Source of the DNA: JAVBNT01 sp031551355
GTDB lineage: Bacteria; Vulcanimicrobiota; CADAWZ01
Direction: 5' to 3'
NCBI GenBank assembly: GCA_031551355.1
Contig: JAVBNT010000001.1
Coordinates: forward strand, 1 to 64,000
DNA length: 64,000 nucleotides
Position 1 is the first letter of the stretch. Each line of letters begins with the position of its first letter. Both the position numbers and the translations under genes were made by a program. Below, one piece after another: positions 1 through 8,674 of the stretch. Under the pieces are notes generated by a model. The model was given only the letters and a program-made list of their open reading frames with translations, was not told where the DNA came from and searched no databases.

Positions 1-17
1 GACAATACTTTATAATG
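1..17. repeat. Truncated copy of an intergenic palindrome arm
   Basis: These 17 bases are the exact reverse complement of 395-411. They are followed at 32-51 by a 20-base block repeated identically at 381-400. The window therefore opens inside a second copy of the element at 345-434, cut by the window edge. Confidence 0.75.
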
Positions 18-164
18 CACGTGAAGAATACAAATATGCCGTGGCCATTATCAAATGATTTGCAAAAAAGAATTATCACTGTAAAAATACCGGATAGTTT
101 TTATATGATGGGTATCAGCTATGTTAAATCAAGTTGCTCTAATAAATTCCCATCCTGTGGAGGG

Positions 165-297
165 GTGTCGCGTAGCGACGGGGGGGTTCTGCGTCGTCAA
201 AGCAGATATTTGCTCACTCGACGTAGAAAACCTACGTCTCGCTCGTCAAAATTCCATTTGCCTTAGCCTTCCGGCCCAATTCACTGCATTTATTATT
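165..297. repeat. Palindromic intergenic repeat, copy A
   Basis: Imperfect palindrome whose centre is a short stem with a GACGTAG arm and its complement CTACGTC (about 219-237). It shares a GCGTCGTCAAA block, a GATATTTGCTCA block and a CTCGTCAAAAT block with the longer palindrome at 8087-8210. Its right edge, GGCCCAATTCAC, is the complement of the left edge of the half copy at 8222. Short open frames across it look like by-products of the repeat, not genes. Confidence 0.65.
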
Positions 298-317
298 TTA
301 AGGTATTTGATTTTGTC

Positions 318-337
318 ATTCCCGCGTAGGCGGGAAT
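318..337. repeat. ATTCCC-N8-GGGAAT hairpin repeat
   Basis: Perfect 8-bp stem (318-325 with 330-337) around a 4-base loop. The form ATTCCC-N8-GGGAAT matches the consensus of the dispersed dRS3-type repeat known from Neisseria; similar elements are found in unrelated bacteria. It lies just outside the palindrome at 345-434. Confidence 0.7.
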
Positions 338-344
338 CTATACC

Positions 345-434
345 TTATAGCAACTTGTAAAAATGTAGACAATACTGTAAAAATATGCCGTGGCCATTAT
401 AAAGTATTGTCTACATTTGTGCAGTTTGCTATAA
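345..434. repeat. Long inverted repeat with 26-base loop
   Basis: Two 32-base arms (345-376 and 403-434) match at 28 of 32 positions. The inner 16 bases (361-376 and 403-418) pair perfectly. The loop holds a 20-base block (381-400) also found at 32-51. It is flanked by two related hairpins in opposite orientation (318-337 and 463-482), so the whole 316-485 stretch reads as one nested, MITE-like element. Confidence 0.75.
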
Positions 435-457
435 CGAGTATTACAATAAAATAAAAT

Positions 458-486
458 ACTGGATCCCCGCATTCGCGAGGATGACA
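458..486. repeat. Second hairpin repeat, inverted relative to 318-337
   Basis: The reverse complement of this segment matches the 316-341 hairpin at about 20 of 26 positions, including the GTCAT start and the GCG core. An 8-base arm (463-470) pairs with 475-482 with one mismatch. It forms the outer right flank of the nested palindrome. Confidence 0.6.
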
Positions 487-854
487 GAGAGTTTTAGGTT
501 TTTCTAATTTTATTAGAATGCTGTTTAAATGGCAACTGATATTATTACGATTACATATCTCTAAAAGTCATAGTTTAATTTTTATAAGATTATTGAAAGA
601 CATTTGAAAATAAATAATGGAACGGTTTGTCTTGCAGTGATTTGTTTGTTTTTTTGCCTTTCGTGTAGGAGTCGGGCACCTTTATCATTCATTTTTTAAT
701 ATAATTCAACACCGGAGCACATGTTTGAAGTGAGCAAAAGAGAATCTTTTGGGCAGCGTAGGGAATGAGTTTGCGCTTCGTGCTATTAAAAATGGATGAT
801 TAAAAGGTCGATTTCGGAGCGTCTTAGCAAAAAAACAGGCAAATCAATGCACGG
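487..854. other. Intergenic stretch with no recognisable gene
   Basis: AT-rich sequence after the nested palindrome. I see no convincing coding frame with a ribosome-binding site, no tRNA and no terminator. The part around 660-790 has a different texture, with a GTCGGGCACC motif and mixed composition. It could be a decayed mobile-element fragment, but I cannot identify one. Confidence 0.4.
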
Positions 855-1808
855 TTACAGTAAGAAATGTTTTGCCAAATTCATCTGCCGGTCAAGCGAC
901 ATGGCGCTGATCAGCAGTCTTTCACTTTTCCTGTTCAGCAATTTCTGTGTCCAGTCGGTAAACCCCAGATCGCCAATCTCAATCTTTTGTCCGTTTATTG
1001 TAAGATTCATTGTAACTCTTACGCCTTGATAATAGTTTGTCGTATTTTCTGTTTTGTCTATTTTGATTTCCGTATTGTCAAAGGTGCCGTTTAGCACTTC
1101 GTATATCCTGTTTATAAAACCGTCCGTGTCTTTATAGCCCCGGCGCGGATTCAATTCTATTGACAGCGGAAGGCTGTATTTGCCGTTCCAGTATTTAAGA
1201 TAGAATTTTAAATGAAACAGCAACGATTCTATTTCAAAAGAGTATGAACTTGCGCTTTGTCCGGAACTGACCATCGTGAACAAACCGAAATGCGGCAGCA
1301 TTCCCGTCGGTAGATGTGTCTGGTACCTCAGATGACGGTGTGTGGTGCAAATATGTATTGGGCTGCCGTTATGTGACAATTCTTCATTTTTTAAACCCTG
1401 AGTGATATAAAGGGTCAACATGTTTGTGGCATCGGAAAGGATTTCAAGATTGCGCGTTCCGGAGATAATTTTGTTCTGGCTTACGCCTCCGAATACAGAA
1501 CAGCAGCCGAGAAGTGATGCCGGTGACAGAATGATACTTTTTATGCCGTAATCTTCCGCTGCACAGAGCATTTCCGCTTCCAGTTTCCGGTGCTCGGCAG
1601 CATTGCAGTCCGCCGGTTTTGCGTAGCGGTTTATAGAGTATTGTTTTAATAAATTCGCCGGAGTTTCGTTACCGGTTCTGCAGGCGAAGATTTCCGTCAA
1701 CAGTGAGCTTAAATCGGATGGTGATGTTTCATTGGTGAGCTTGTTTAGTAAAGATGGAAGTTCAAGTTCTCGTCCAATACGTTTTGATATGGCTTCTTGC
1801 TTTTTCAT
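855..1808 (-). CDS. Hypothetical protein, possibly HisRS/HisZ-like class II core
   Basis: 317-residue protein of unknown function with no signal peptide or membrane segment. Its second half has features that loosely recall the class II aminoacyl-tRNA synthetase fold as used by HisRS and the HisZ regulatory subunit. These are a central R-H-containing strand region, a NYYQG segment where HisRS has a conserved YYTG, and a later GD-GFTDW segment where HisRS has GGRYD. This is pattern reading, not an alignment, and could be wrong. No strong Shine-Dalgarno precedes the start. It lies between the left repeat island and the terminator of the GH13 gene, so it is probably transcribed alone. Confidence 0.55.
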   Translation of the reverse strand: MKKQEAISKRIGRELELPSLLNKLTNETSPSDLSSLLTEIFACRTGNETPANLLKQYSINRYAKPADCNAAEHRKLEAEMLCAAEDYGIKSIILSPASLLGCCSVFGGVSQNKIISGTRNLEILSDATNMLTLYITQGLKNEELSHNGSPIHICTTHRHLRYQTHLPTGMLPHFGLFTMVSSGQSASSYSFEIESLLFHLKFYLKYWNGKYSLPLSIELNPRRGYKDTDGFINRIYEVLNGTFDNTEIKIDKTENTTNYYQGVRVTMNLTINGQKIEIGDLGFTDWTQKLLNRKSERLLISAMSLDRQMNLAKHFLL

Positions 1809-1917
1809 GTTGGATTTACTGCCTTTTATTCTTCTGTCTTTAAGATATGTTGTTGGCTAAATTACTAAAAAATGCTGCCGTCACGGTAGTTTTTATGAGA
1901 GACTTTTTATTGTTAAT

Positions 1918-1964
1918 AAAAACAGAAGCTGCCTTGTTTTCTAAACCAGACAGCTTCTGTTTTT
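1918..1964 (-). terminator. Intrinsic terminator of the GH13 gene
   Basis: A 14-base arm (1918-1931) pairs perfectly with 1951-1964 around a 19-base loop. A/T runs on both sides would let it work in either direction. It begins 20 bases past the stop of the minus-strand GH13 gene. Confidence 0.8.
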
Positions 1965-1983
1965 GGTTGTTTTTTCTTACAAA

Positions 1984-4900
1984 TCAGGCTTTGAGAACGA
2001 TGGTCGAACCTGCCGGGAGATTTATTCCCGCGCTGCCGCTGCATTCGCCGCCGAAGTTGCCAAGTCCGCTGCCGCCGAATTCTTTGGCATTGGAATTGAA
2101 TACTTCTTTCCAGTTCCCGGCCGGAATATCCATTTTATAGTTCGTATAGTCTCTGTCGGCCATATTGGTCAATACTATGAACCTGTCTTTGCCATCGGTT
2201 CTTTCGTATGCCATAACTTTATTGTCGTTATGAGTATAAATTTTGTGCATCGGCGCGTCGGCATTAAACGCATTGCTTGAAGCGCGCAGTTCGTTTAGGG
2301 CTCTGTATACGCCGGCCTGTCCGGTTTTCAGTGAATACTGTTCCATATTTGCCTTTTCTTCCGGCGATGCGGAGGCATATTTTTTGAGCATTTCCCTGTC
2401 GTTCGCCGACAGAGATGATACGGCGCCGCTTCTTTCATTTTCCGGCATGGAGACAATGTGTTTGAATTGATCAAGCTTATCAGGTGTTACTCTGAAATCG
2501 AGCCACGAATAATCCGCACCCCAGGTCGATGTCGCGCCATGTTTGAAGTCGTTGTTTGCCAGGAATTCTTCGCCCTGGAATACCATCGGCACGCCTGGCA
2601 TCGTATGTATTATCGCTGCCGCAGCCCTTGAAATGGCCCTGGGATAATTTTCCATAACTTTGGCGTCGTCACGGCTCTTTGCCCCGGCTCTGATAGCCCA
2701 GGTGCCGCTGTTGCCGACTTCATCATGGCTGTGGGAGAACACAACCGCTTTTTCCGGTGCGTTTACGCCTTTGTGTGACAGCAGTGTTTCCATCAGTCCA
2801 TCCATGTTCTTTTTGCCTTCGATGGCGCCGATAAGATCATGGTGGACGGGACCGTTCCATACGCCGTCAAAGCCCATACCTCTTTTTTCCATGTCTCCCT
2901 GCCACTGGGCATCTTCAAGATCGGCAGCTACAAGCCAGTTTTGGGTGAAATCTTCGGCCACGGTATATGGTTTACCGTCAGGACTGAAGAATGCCAGTGT
3001 CCTGTTGATCTGTCTCAGCGTATTCATTCCCTCCCGCTGTTCAAAACTGTTGCCGGTGTTGTGCAATACCTGTGTAAAGTCAAAGCGTATGCCATCGACA
3101 CCAAATTCTTTTATTTGCTGCAGGGCGTTGTCGGAGAAGAAATTTTTAACACCCTGTTCGGCATAGTTGGGTTTTGTTCCCCAGGGTGTTTCGCTGTGGT
3201 TGCCGCCCGGCCATTTAAAGAAACTGTTCTGATCCCCGTCTATCTGCCAGAGGACATTGTCGCCGTCCGTTTTACCGGAAGTATGGTTATATACAACGTC
3301 ACAGATTACGTTTAATCCGCGTTTATGCGCTTCATCGACAAATACCTTGACGGCATCCGTTCCGCTTACCCATACGCTGTCTTTGTCCTTGTCCTGATCT
3401 TTACGGATGATTCCTTTTTCCACGGCTTCTTTTCTGTCCATTTCAAATCCGTAGGCTTCGGCTCCGGCAAAGTAAAAGTCCGGTGTATATCCCCAGTCTC
3501 TTTTGCCGCCGAATTCGTTGAAAGGCATTATTTCCACCGTGTTATATCCCAAATCCTCAACATAGGACAGATACTTAACCATGTCGGAAAATTTTGTCGG
3601 CACGGCGTTGTCTTTTGTCGTTCTGAAAGAACCTACATGAGCTTCATAGATCGTATATTTTTTGAAGTCGCTTTCTTTTCTGGGAACGTCGCTGTGCTTG
3701 AATTCAAAATTTGATTCTTTTATCAGTGACATTCTTTCCGAACCCGGTCTAGCACTGATCGTATTATTGTAAGGATCGTTGAACGGAGTGGCTTTTCTTT
3801 CGGCTACCTGAAGTATGCCGTCATTATTTTTGTCGCCGACGAGCTTGCCGTCTTTATAGACCTGAAACTCATACTGCAGTCCTTCAAGTTTTTCAAAATT
3901 GTTGATGTTTGTCAGCCAACCGCCGGTTACCTTGTCGCCGCCGACTTTGTGCATGGAAATGGAACCATCTTCCGATACTCCGTCCGTCCATTTGTAATTT
4001 GTTACTTTGCCCGATACGTCAAGCTGCCAGGTTTTGAGAATATCGGCATTGCGTTTCTGACCGGCGGAAGCTTTATCATAGGGAATAAGCTCCGGGGAAC
4101 CGAGACGGTCGAGAAGCTGCTGTTTGCTGAGTTTGTTGCCGTTTTCGTCATGAAATACAAGCGCGACTCTGTCGGCATCAAGATTATCATTTACCGTGAA
4201 TCTTCCCCAATTCTGGTTTAACTGGTAATTAGGACCGCCGGAACCGGAGTCGTTATACCATCCTGTTTCAATTCCCAGCACCGGATCTACAAAAATTCTT
4301 TCGACACCTCTTTGCTGGCCCTGAACGTATCTGGCATAGGGATCGCTATATGAAACTTCGGCTTTTTTATCGCCTTTACCGGCTTTTACTATTTCACCGG
4401 CAGCGTCTCTCATTGAATATTTATAAGGTTTGGCTTCAAGTTCTTTCCATCCGGAAGCAAGTTCCAGCGACCAGTTTCCCGTTTTGAGATCTTTGGTCAT
4501 CGGAATGGTTTTCATCAGCTCGCTGCCGTCTTCATTATATACGTCCACATTCATTGTGGCACCGGAGAGTGAGCCGGAACCTACCGCCGGAGCCCAGGTT
4601 TTGAAAGATATTCCGTCTTCGCCTTTTTTATGTACCCCCATAAGATGGGTGGTGGCCGGGGAATAAAATTCCGTTTGAGTTCCGTTTTGTGCAACTTCTT
4701 TCATATCAATGCTGAATTTCGGCGGATCTTCCGTCATTATCAACCACTGATTTTTGGCAATTGTTTCGCCTTTGGAGTTGGTAATGTCTCCTTTAACACC
4801 CCACTGATGTTCGCCATTAAAGCCGGGATCGAGTTTAACCGATGCCGTATAAAGCCCGTCGGCGGCAAAGAGATCTCCGCCTTTACCGTCATCCAGCATG

Positions 4901-5334
4901 GCAACACCGATACCCTGATTCCATTCCGGGTCATGTGCTCCTGTCTGCGGATTAAATGAACCGACTAATACGGGATTTTTTATGTGTTTTGCCTGACTGG
5001 CATCATATATAAAGGTAACGCTTGGCCAGTCCCTGTGCTGCTCTAATATAGAATCTATCTGTTTTTGTTCCGACTCTGTATTGACCCTGGATATATCTCC
5101 GCCAAGAACTGATATATATTTATTTACGCTGTCTGCAGACCTGGTTTCCGATTTGGCAAAATCCGGTTTGGTGCTGATGTTTTGTTCATAAGACCTGGAA
5201 TTGGATGCGGATAAAACAAAAGAATCGGCACTTGTCTGTGTTTGCGGTGCCTGCAACTCTTTTGGTTCACAACTGATTACGCCTGTATTGGCAATCCTGT
5301 TTAGATAATTAAAACCATCGGAATTTATCAACAT
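1984..5334 (-). CDS. Large GH13 alpha-amylase-family protein (branching enzyme/TreZ-like)
   Basis: 1116-residue glycoside hydrolase family 13 protein, predicted to act on alpha-1,4 or alpha-1,6 glucans. All four GH13 core motifs are visible: DVVYNH near residue 680, GIRFDF with the nucleophile Asp near 750, AEDF with the acid/base Glu near 793, and SHSHDEVGN near 868. A YEAHVGSF segment ahead of the barrel is typical of branching enzymes and maltooligosyltrehalose trehalohydrolases. Two immunoglobulin-like carbohydrate-binding (CBM20/CBM48-type) regions precede the barrel, after a Ser/Thr/Gln-rich first 90 residues. There is no signal peptide, so it is probably intracellular and works on stored glucan. 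It is far longer than GlgB or TreZ (about 600-750 residues). GGAGGG lies 11 bases before the start. Confidence 0.85.
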   Translation of the reverse strand: MLINSDGFNYLNRIANTGVISCEPKELQAPQTQTSADSFVLSASNSRSYEQNISTKPDFAKSETRSADSVNKYISVLGGDISRVNTESEQKQIDSILEQHRDWPSVTFIYDASQAKHIKNPVLVGSFNPQTGAHDPEWNQGIGVAMLDDGKGGDLFAADGLYTASVKLDPGFNGEHQWGVKGDITNSKGETIAKNQWLIMTEDPPKFSIDMKEVAQNGTQTEFYSPATTHLMGVHKKGEDGISFKTWAPAVGSGSLSGATMNVDVYNEDGSELMKTIPMTKDLKTGNWSLELASGWKELEAKPYKYSMRDAAGEIVKAGKGDKKAEVSYSDPYARYVQGQQRGVERIFVDPVLGIETGWYNDSGSGGPNYQLNQNWGRFTVNDNLDADRVALVFHDENGNKLSKQQLLDRLGSPELIPYDKASAGQKRNADILKTWQLDVSGKVTNYKWTDGVSEDGSISMHKVGGDKVTGGWLTNINNFEKLEGLQYEFQVYKDGKLVGDKNNDGILQVAERKATPFNDPYNNTISARPGSERMSLIKESNFEFKHSDVPRKESDFKKYTIYEAHVGSFRTTKDNAVPTKFSDMVKYLSYVEDLGYNTVEIMPFNEFGGKRDWGYTPDFYFAGAEAYGFEMDRKEAVEKGIIRKDQDKDKDSVWVSGTDAVKVFVDEAHKRGLNVICDVVYNHTSGKTDGDNVLWQIDGDQNSFFKWPGGNHSETPWGTKPNYAEQGVKNFFSDNALQQIKEFGVDGIRFDFTQVLHNTGNSFEQREGMNTLRQINRTLAFFSPDGKPYTVAEDFTQNWLVAADLEDAQWQGDMEKRGMGFDGVWNGPVHHDLIGAIEGKKNMDGLMETLLSHKGVNAPEKAVVFSHSHDEVGNSGTWAIRAGAKSRDDAKVMENYPRAISRAAAAIIHTMPGVPMVFQGEEFLANNDFKHGATSTWGADYSWLDFRVTPDKLDQFKHIVSMPENERSGAVSSLSANDREMLKKYASASPEEKANMEQYSLKTGQAGVYRALNELRASSNAFNADAPMHKIYTHNDNKVMAYERTDGKDRFIVLTNMADRDYTNYKMDIPAGNWKEVFNSNAKEFGGSGLGNFGGECSGSAGINLPAGSTIVLKA

Positions 5335-5643
5335 AGCCTAATTCCCTCCAAAATGCGGAAATATTTTTGACAGTATATAAAGCGTATTTACTATATAATA
5401 AGGCATATGGGCGTCGGTGTGCAAGCAATTTTGTCCGATTGTCCAAATGTTAACATTCCGGCAAAAGTATTTTTGACGCCGTGGAAAATATTCTGAAAAT
5501 ATTCTAATGAAATATCTGTCAATTATATACGGCTTTTATAAAGAAGGTTTAAAGTTTTGTGTCTTGAATTTGATACACTGTGCATGGTTTATTAAAATTT
5601 AGCGCCTTTTAAAACGGTGTTAAAAAAATTTAGGAGGATTGAA
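5335..5643. other. Divergent intergenic region between GH13 gene and ygeY
   Basis: 309 bases carrying start signals for both flanking genes. A TTGACA (5367-5372) and a TATAAT (5394-5399) lie on the plus strand but are 21 bases apart, too far for a good sigma-70 promoter. On the minus strand a TTGCAC/TATTAT pair with 18-base spacing overlaps the same area. I cannot fix a promoter. Nothing else stands out. Confidence 0.4.
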
Positions 5644-6858
5644 ATGGACTTTGCAAGGATCAATGAATTGTCAAAAAAATACGAGCCGGAGATGACACGT
5701 TTTTTAAGAGATATGATTCGTATCCCTTCTGAAAGCTGTCAGGAAGAAGGCGTTATAAAATGTATCAAAGCTGAGATGGAAAAGCTTGGATATGACCGTA
5801 TAGAGATCGATAAACAGGGAAATATAATCGGATATCTCGGCAATGGCCCGCGCATAGTTGCATTTGACGCACATATTGACACGGTAGGAATCGGCCAGCT
5901 TTCAAACTGGACATTTGACCCTTATGAAGGTTATGAAGATGCCGAACATATCGGCGGCAGAGGTTCATCCGATCAGGAAGGCGGAATGGCTTCAATGGTC
6001 TACGCCGGAAAAATAATGAAAGAGCTTAATCTTATTCCCGATGATGTTACCGTGGCGATGGTGGGAACGGTTCAGGAAGAGGACTGTGACGGGCTTTGCT
6101 GGCAGTATCTTATCAAAGAGCATGGCCTCAAACCTGATTTTGTTGTCTCTACGGAACCGACGGACGGCGGCATTTACCGCGGACACCGCGGACGTATGGA
6201 AATACGCGTTGACGTAATGGGCGTATCTTCACACGGAAGCGCTCCCGAAAGAGGAGATAATGCTATTTTCAGAATGGCTCATATACTTGCCGATCTTGAA
6301 AAGCTCCATCCGCAGTTGAAAGACGATGATTTCCTTGGCAAAGGTTCCCTTACCGTATCCCAGGTTTTCTACACATCTCCTTCAAGATGTGCCGTTGCCG
6401 ACAGCTGCTCGGTATCAATAGACAGACGCCTCACCTTTGGTGAAGACAAGGATCTGGCGCTGTCACAGATCCGTGAACTTCCTTCGGTTAAGGAAGCCGG
6501 AGACAGAGTTAAGGTCTCAATGTATACCTACGAAGCTCCTTCATGGACGGGCCTTGTTTATAAGACCGACTGTTATTTCCCGACCTGGGTTATTCCTCAG
6601 GACCACGTTGTCTGCAGATCGACGGAGGAAGCCTATTCATCACTGTTTAATACGGCTCCCCGCACCGACAAATGGACCTTCTCCACGAACGGCGTATCCA
6701 TTATGGGTATGTATGGCATTCCGGTAATCGGATTTGGTCCCGGCAAGGAGAAGGAGGCCCACGCTCCCAATGAAAAAACATGGAAAGCCGATCTCGTAAG
6801 ATGTGCATCACTTTATGCTGCTCTTCCGGGAATCTATTCCAAGAATATAAAGAAATAA
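5644..6858 (+). CDS. ygeY: YgeY family M20 metallohydrolase
   Basis: 404-residue M20-family amidohydrolase of the YgeY type (annotated as selenium-metabolism hydrolase). Visible metal and catalytic positions are H77 and D79 (AHID), D110 (SSDQEGG), E145/E146 (QEED), E171 (TEPTD) and H373 (HAPNE), the usual M20 set for a two-zinc site. The start is taken at 5644 because AGGAGG sits just before it; an in-frame ATG at 5617 has no such site. The next gene, ygeW, follows after 27 bases, so they form an operon. In E. coli and gut anaerobes these genes belong to a cluster linked to anaerobic purine/urate breakdown. The lyase YgeX and the other members are not in this window, so the exact substrate here is open. 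Confidence 0.9.
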   Translation: MDFARINELSKKYEPEMTRFLRDMIRIPSESCQEEGVIKCIKAEMEKLGYDRIEIDKQGNIIGYLGNGPRIVAFDAHIDTVGIGQLSNWTFDPYEGYEDAEHIGGRGSSDQEGGMASMVYAGKIMKELNLIPDDVTVAMVGTVQEEDCDGLCWQYLIKEHGLKPDFVVSTEPTDGGIYRGHRGRMEIRVDVMGVSSHGSAPERGDNAIFRMAHILADLEKLHPQLKDDDFLGKGSLTVSQVFYTSPSRCAVADSCSVSIDRRLTFGEDKDLALSQIRELPSVKEAGDRVKVSMYTYEAPSWTGLVYKTDCYFPTWVIPQDHVVCRSTEEAYSSLFNTAPRTDKWTFSTNGVSIMGMYGIPVIGFGPGKEKEAHAPNEKTWKADLVRCASLYAALPGIYSKNIKK

Positions 6859-6885
6859 TTATTATTAAGAGAGGTATTTTACTGT

Positions 6886-8082
6886 ATGGATAAGGCAAGA
6901 GTAATTGAGCTTATTAAAAAACTGGCAAACTATGAGTCCAAAAATATGTATCTGAACGATTTTTTTGAGACCTGGTATAAGACCGATGACGAGATTATGT
7001 CCACTTTTGCCGTGGCCGATATTCTCCGCGGTCTCAGGGAGCTTAATATTTCCACGCGGATATTTGATTCCGGTCTGGGAATATCGCTTTTCAGGGATAA
7101 TTCAACAAGAACGAGATTCAGTTTTGCCTCAGCCTGTAATATGCTCGGTCTTGAAGTTCAGGATCTTGATGAAGGCAAATCACAAATAGCCCACGGTGAA
7201 ACAGTCCGTGAAACGGCGAATATGGTGTCGTTTATGGCTGATGTAATCGGTATCCGCGATGATATGTTTATCGGCAAAGGCAACACATATATGCGTGAAG
7301 TAGCCCACGCTGTTGAAGAAGGCTACAGGGACGGTGTCCTTGAGCAGAGACCGACCTTGGTAGATCTTCAGTGTGATATCGATCATCCTACACAGACAAT
7401 GGCTGATATGCTTCATATTATCCATCATTTTGGCGGTGTAGACAAGCTTAAAGGCAAGAAAATTGCAATGACATGGGCATATTCCCCGTCTTACGGAAAA
7501 CCTCTTTCAGTACCTCAGGGCGTTGTCGGACTGATGACGCGTTTCGGTATGGATGTGACACTGGCACATCCTAAGGGATATGAAATTATGCCTGAAGTCG
7601 AAGAGATTGCTGTCAGAAACGCCGAAGCATCAGGGTGCAAGTTCAGGAAAACCAATTCCATGGACGAAGCATTCGAAGGTGCCGACATTGTTTATCCCAA
7701 GAGCTGGGCTCCTTTTGCCGCCATGGAAAAACGTTCCAACTTCTATGCTGCCGGAGATCAGGACGGTATTAATAAGCTTGAGAAAGAGCTCCTTGCTCAA
7801 AACGCCGAGCATAAATCCTGGGAATGCACGGAAGAAAAAATGAAACGCACAAAGAACGGCAGTGCCCTTTACCTGCATTGTCTGCCGGCTGACATCACCG
7901 GTGTATCCTGTAAGGAAGGCGAAGTCGCCGCAACGGTATTTGACCGTTACCGCGTGCCGCTTTACAAGCAGGCAAGCTTCAAACCTTATATTATTGCGGC
8001 AATGATTTTCCTTGCCAAGAAATCCAACCCTGCCGATACGCTTTTTGGGTTGTTGGATAAGGCTGTCCCCAGAATAAAATAA
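6886..8082 (+). CDS. ygeW: Knotted carbamoyltransferase YgeW
   Basis: 398 residues, the length expected for YgeW, an aspartate/ornithine carbamoyltransferase-family enzyme with a knotted fold. The carbamoyl-phosphate-binding motif S-T-R-T-R is at residues 73-77, an HPTQ segment follows about a hundred residues on, and a HCLPAD segment is near the end. These three are diagnostic of the superfamily. GAGAGG precedes the ATG. It follows ygeY closely, and the palindrome at 8087-8210 plus its T-run probably terminates the operon. The natural substrate of YgeW is not settled in the literature I know, so only carbamoyl transfer is a safe statement. Confidence 0.9.
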   Translation: MDKARVIELIKKLANYESKNMYLNDFFETWYKTDDEIMSTFAVADILRGLRELNISTRIFDSGLGISLFRDNSTRTRFSFASACNMLGLEVQDLDEGKSQIAHGETVRETANMVSFMADVIGIRDDMFIGKGNTYMREVAHAVEEGYRDGVLEQRPTLVDLQCDIDHPTQTMADMLHIIHHFGGVDKLKGKKIAMTWAYSPSYGKPLSVPQGVVGLMTRFGMDVTLAHPKGYEIMPEVEEIAVRNAEASGCKFRKTNSMDEAFEGADIVYPKSWAPFAAMEKRSNFYAAGDQDGINKLEKELLAQNAEHKSWECTEEKMKRTKNGSALYLHCLPADITGVSCKEGEVAATVFDRYRVPLYKQASFKPYIIAAMIFLAKKSNPADTLFGLLDKAVPRIK

Positions 8083-8086
8083 ACTC

Positions 8087-8210
8087 AATGGGGTCAATTG
8101 GGTCCGCATGCGTCGCCAAGACGGATATTTGCTCATTACAACGTAGTTATTCTACGTTTCATTCGTCAAAATCCGCCTTGTCATAGCCTGCGAACCCAAT
8201 TGACCCCATT
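8087..8210. repeat. Long palindromic repeat, copy B; likely terminator of ygeYW
   Basis: The 17 terminal bases (8087-8103 and 8194-8210) are perfect inverted repeats. The pairing continues imperfectly inward to a central hairpin with a CGTAG stem, giving arms of about 60 bases. Its interior matches copy A at 165-297. The right end runs straight into A-T9 (8211-8220), so transcripts from ygeW would end in a strong stem plus U-tract. Confidence 0.75.
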
Positions 8211-8221
8211 ATTTTTTTTTG

Positions 8222-8290
8222 TGAATTGGGCCCGCATGCGTCGTCAAATTCGATATTCGCTCGTTACGCCTTTGTCCGACTCAATGTCAT
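8222..8290. repeat. Half copy of the palindromic repeat (copy C)
   Basis: Repeats the left arm of copy B: an ATTGGGCCCGCATGCGTCGTC segment-like start, then a GATATTCGCTCGTTACG block. The matching right arm is missing. Its first bases are the complement of the right edge of copy A. It sits directly after the T-run of copy B, so it may be the relic of a second insertion. Confidence 0.55.
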
Positions 8291-8294
8291 TAAG

Positions 8295-8467
8295 TTAACA
8301 CTACAACGAACACAATAAAATTCCGATATTACTGCAAGTAAATCAATAACTAATTCTCCCTTACACAGGTGTTTCAATACCGTTTTGATGTTGCAAAATC
8401 TACTTTGAATTTGCATATTGTGTTTGCAGTGTCTACAGTTTTAAAAACTTGTTCATTGTAGTGTTAA
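8295..8467. repeat. MITE-like element with 18-bp terminal inverted repeats
   Basis: Bases 8295-8312 and 8450-8467 are inverted repeats matching at 17 of 18 positions. They enclose about 137 bases with no open frame. Size and structure fit a non-autonomous mobile element, but no target-site duplication is obvious and no related transposase is in the window. Confidence 0.5.
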
Positions 8468-8475
8468 GAAAAAAG

Positions 8476-8559
8476 GGATTTCTCACAGAGAAGAGGAGAA
8501 TACAGAGAGTTTCACCCGGTATTTATTCTCCGTGGCCTCTGCGCCCTCTGTGAGGGATA
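8476..8559. repeat. Imperfect CTCACAGAG inverted repeat
   Basis: A CTCACAGAG core at 8482-8490 is mirrored by CTCTGTGAG near 8546-8554. The interior is rich in GAGAA and CTCTG words. Similar CACAGAG repeats occur in intergenic regions of many bacteria. No gene is seen between here and the membrane protein at 8675. Confidence 0.45.
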
Positions 8560-8674
8560 TATAGGAACTACCCTTGAACATCCCAATATGTCAAATCGGC
8601 TAATTACTGCCATTAATCAGAAATTTGAGGTTGTCTTGTTAATAAAAACGAGAGGCCTCTTTTTTTGTTTTAGG

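Noticed and set aside
15..360. Two short plus-strand frames at the left edge
   Set aside because: They run through the palindromic repeats and have no ribosome-binding sites.
660..790. Decayed transposon fragment
   Set aside because: The composition is odd, but no transposase motif or terminal repeat can be seen.
5367..5399. TTGACA...TATAAT promoter pointing at ygeY
   Set aside because: The spacing is 21 bases, outside the normal range; another -10 choice gives 19.
8651..8667. Terminator made by AGAGGCCTCT plus T-run
   Set aside because: The palindrome has no loop; a real hairpin would keep only a few pairs.
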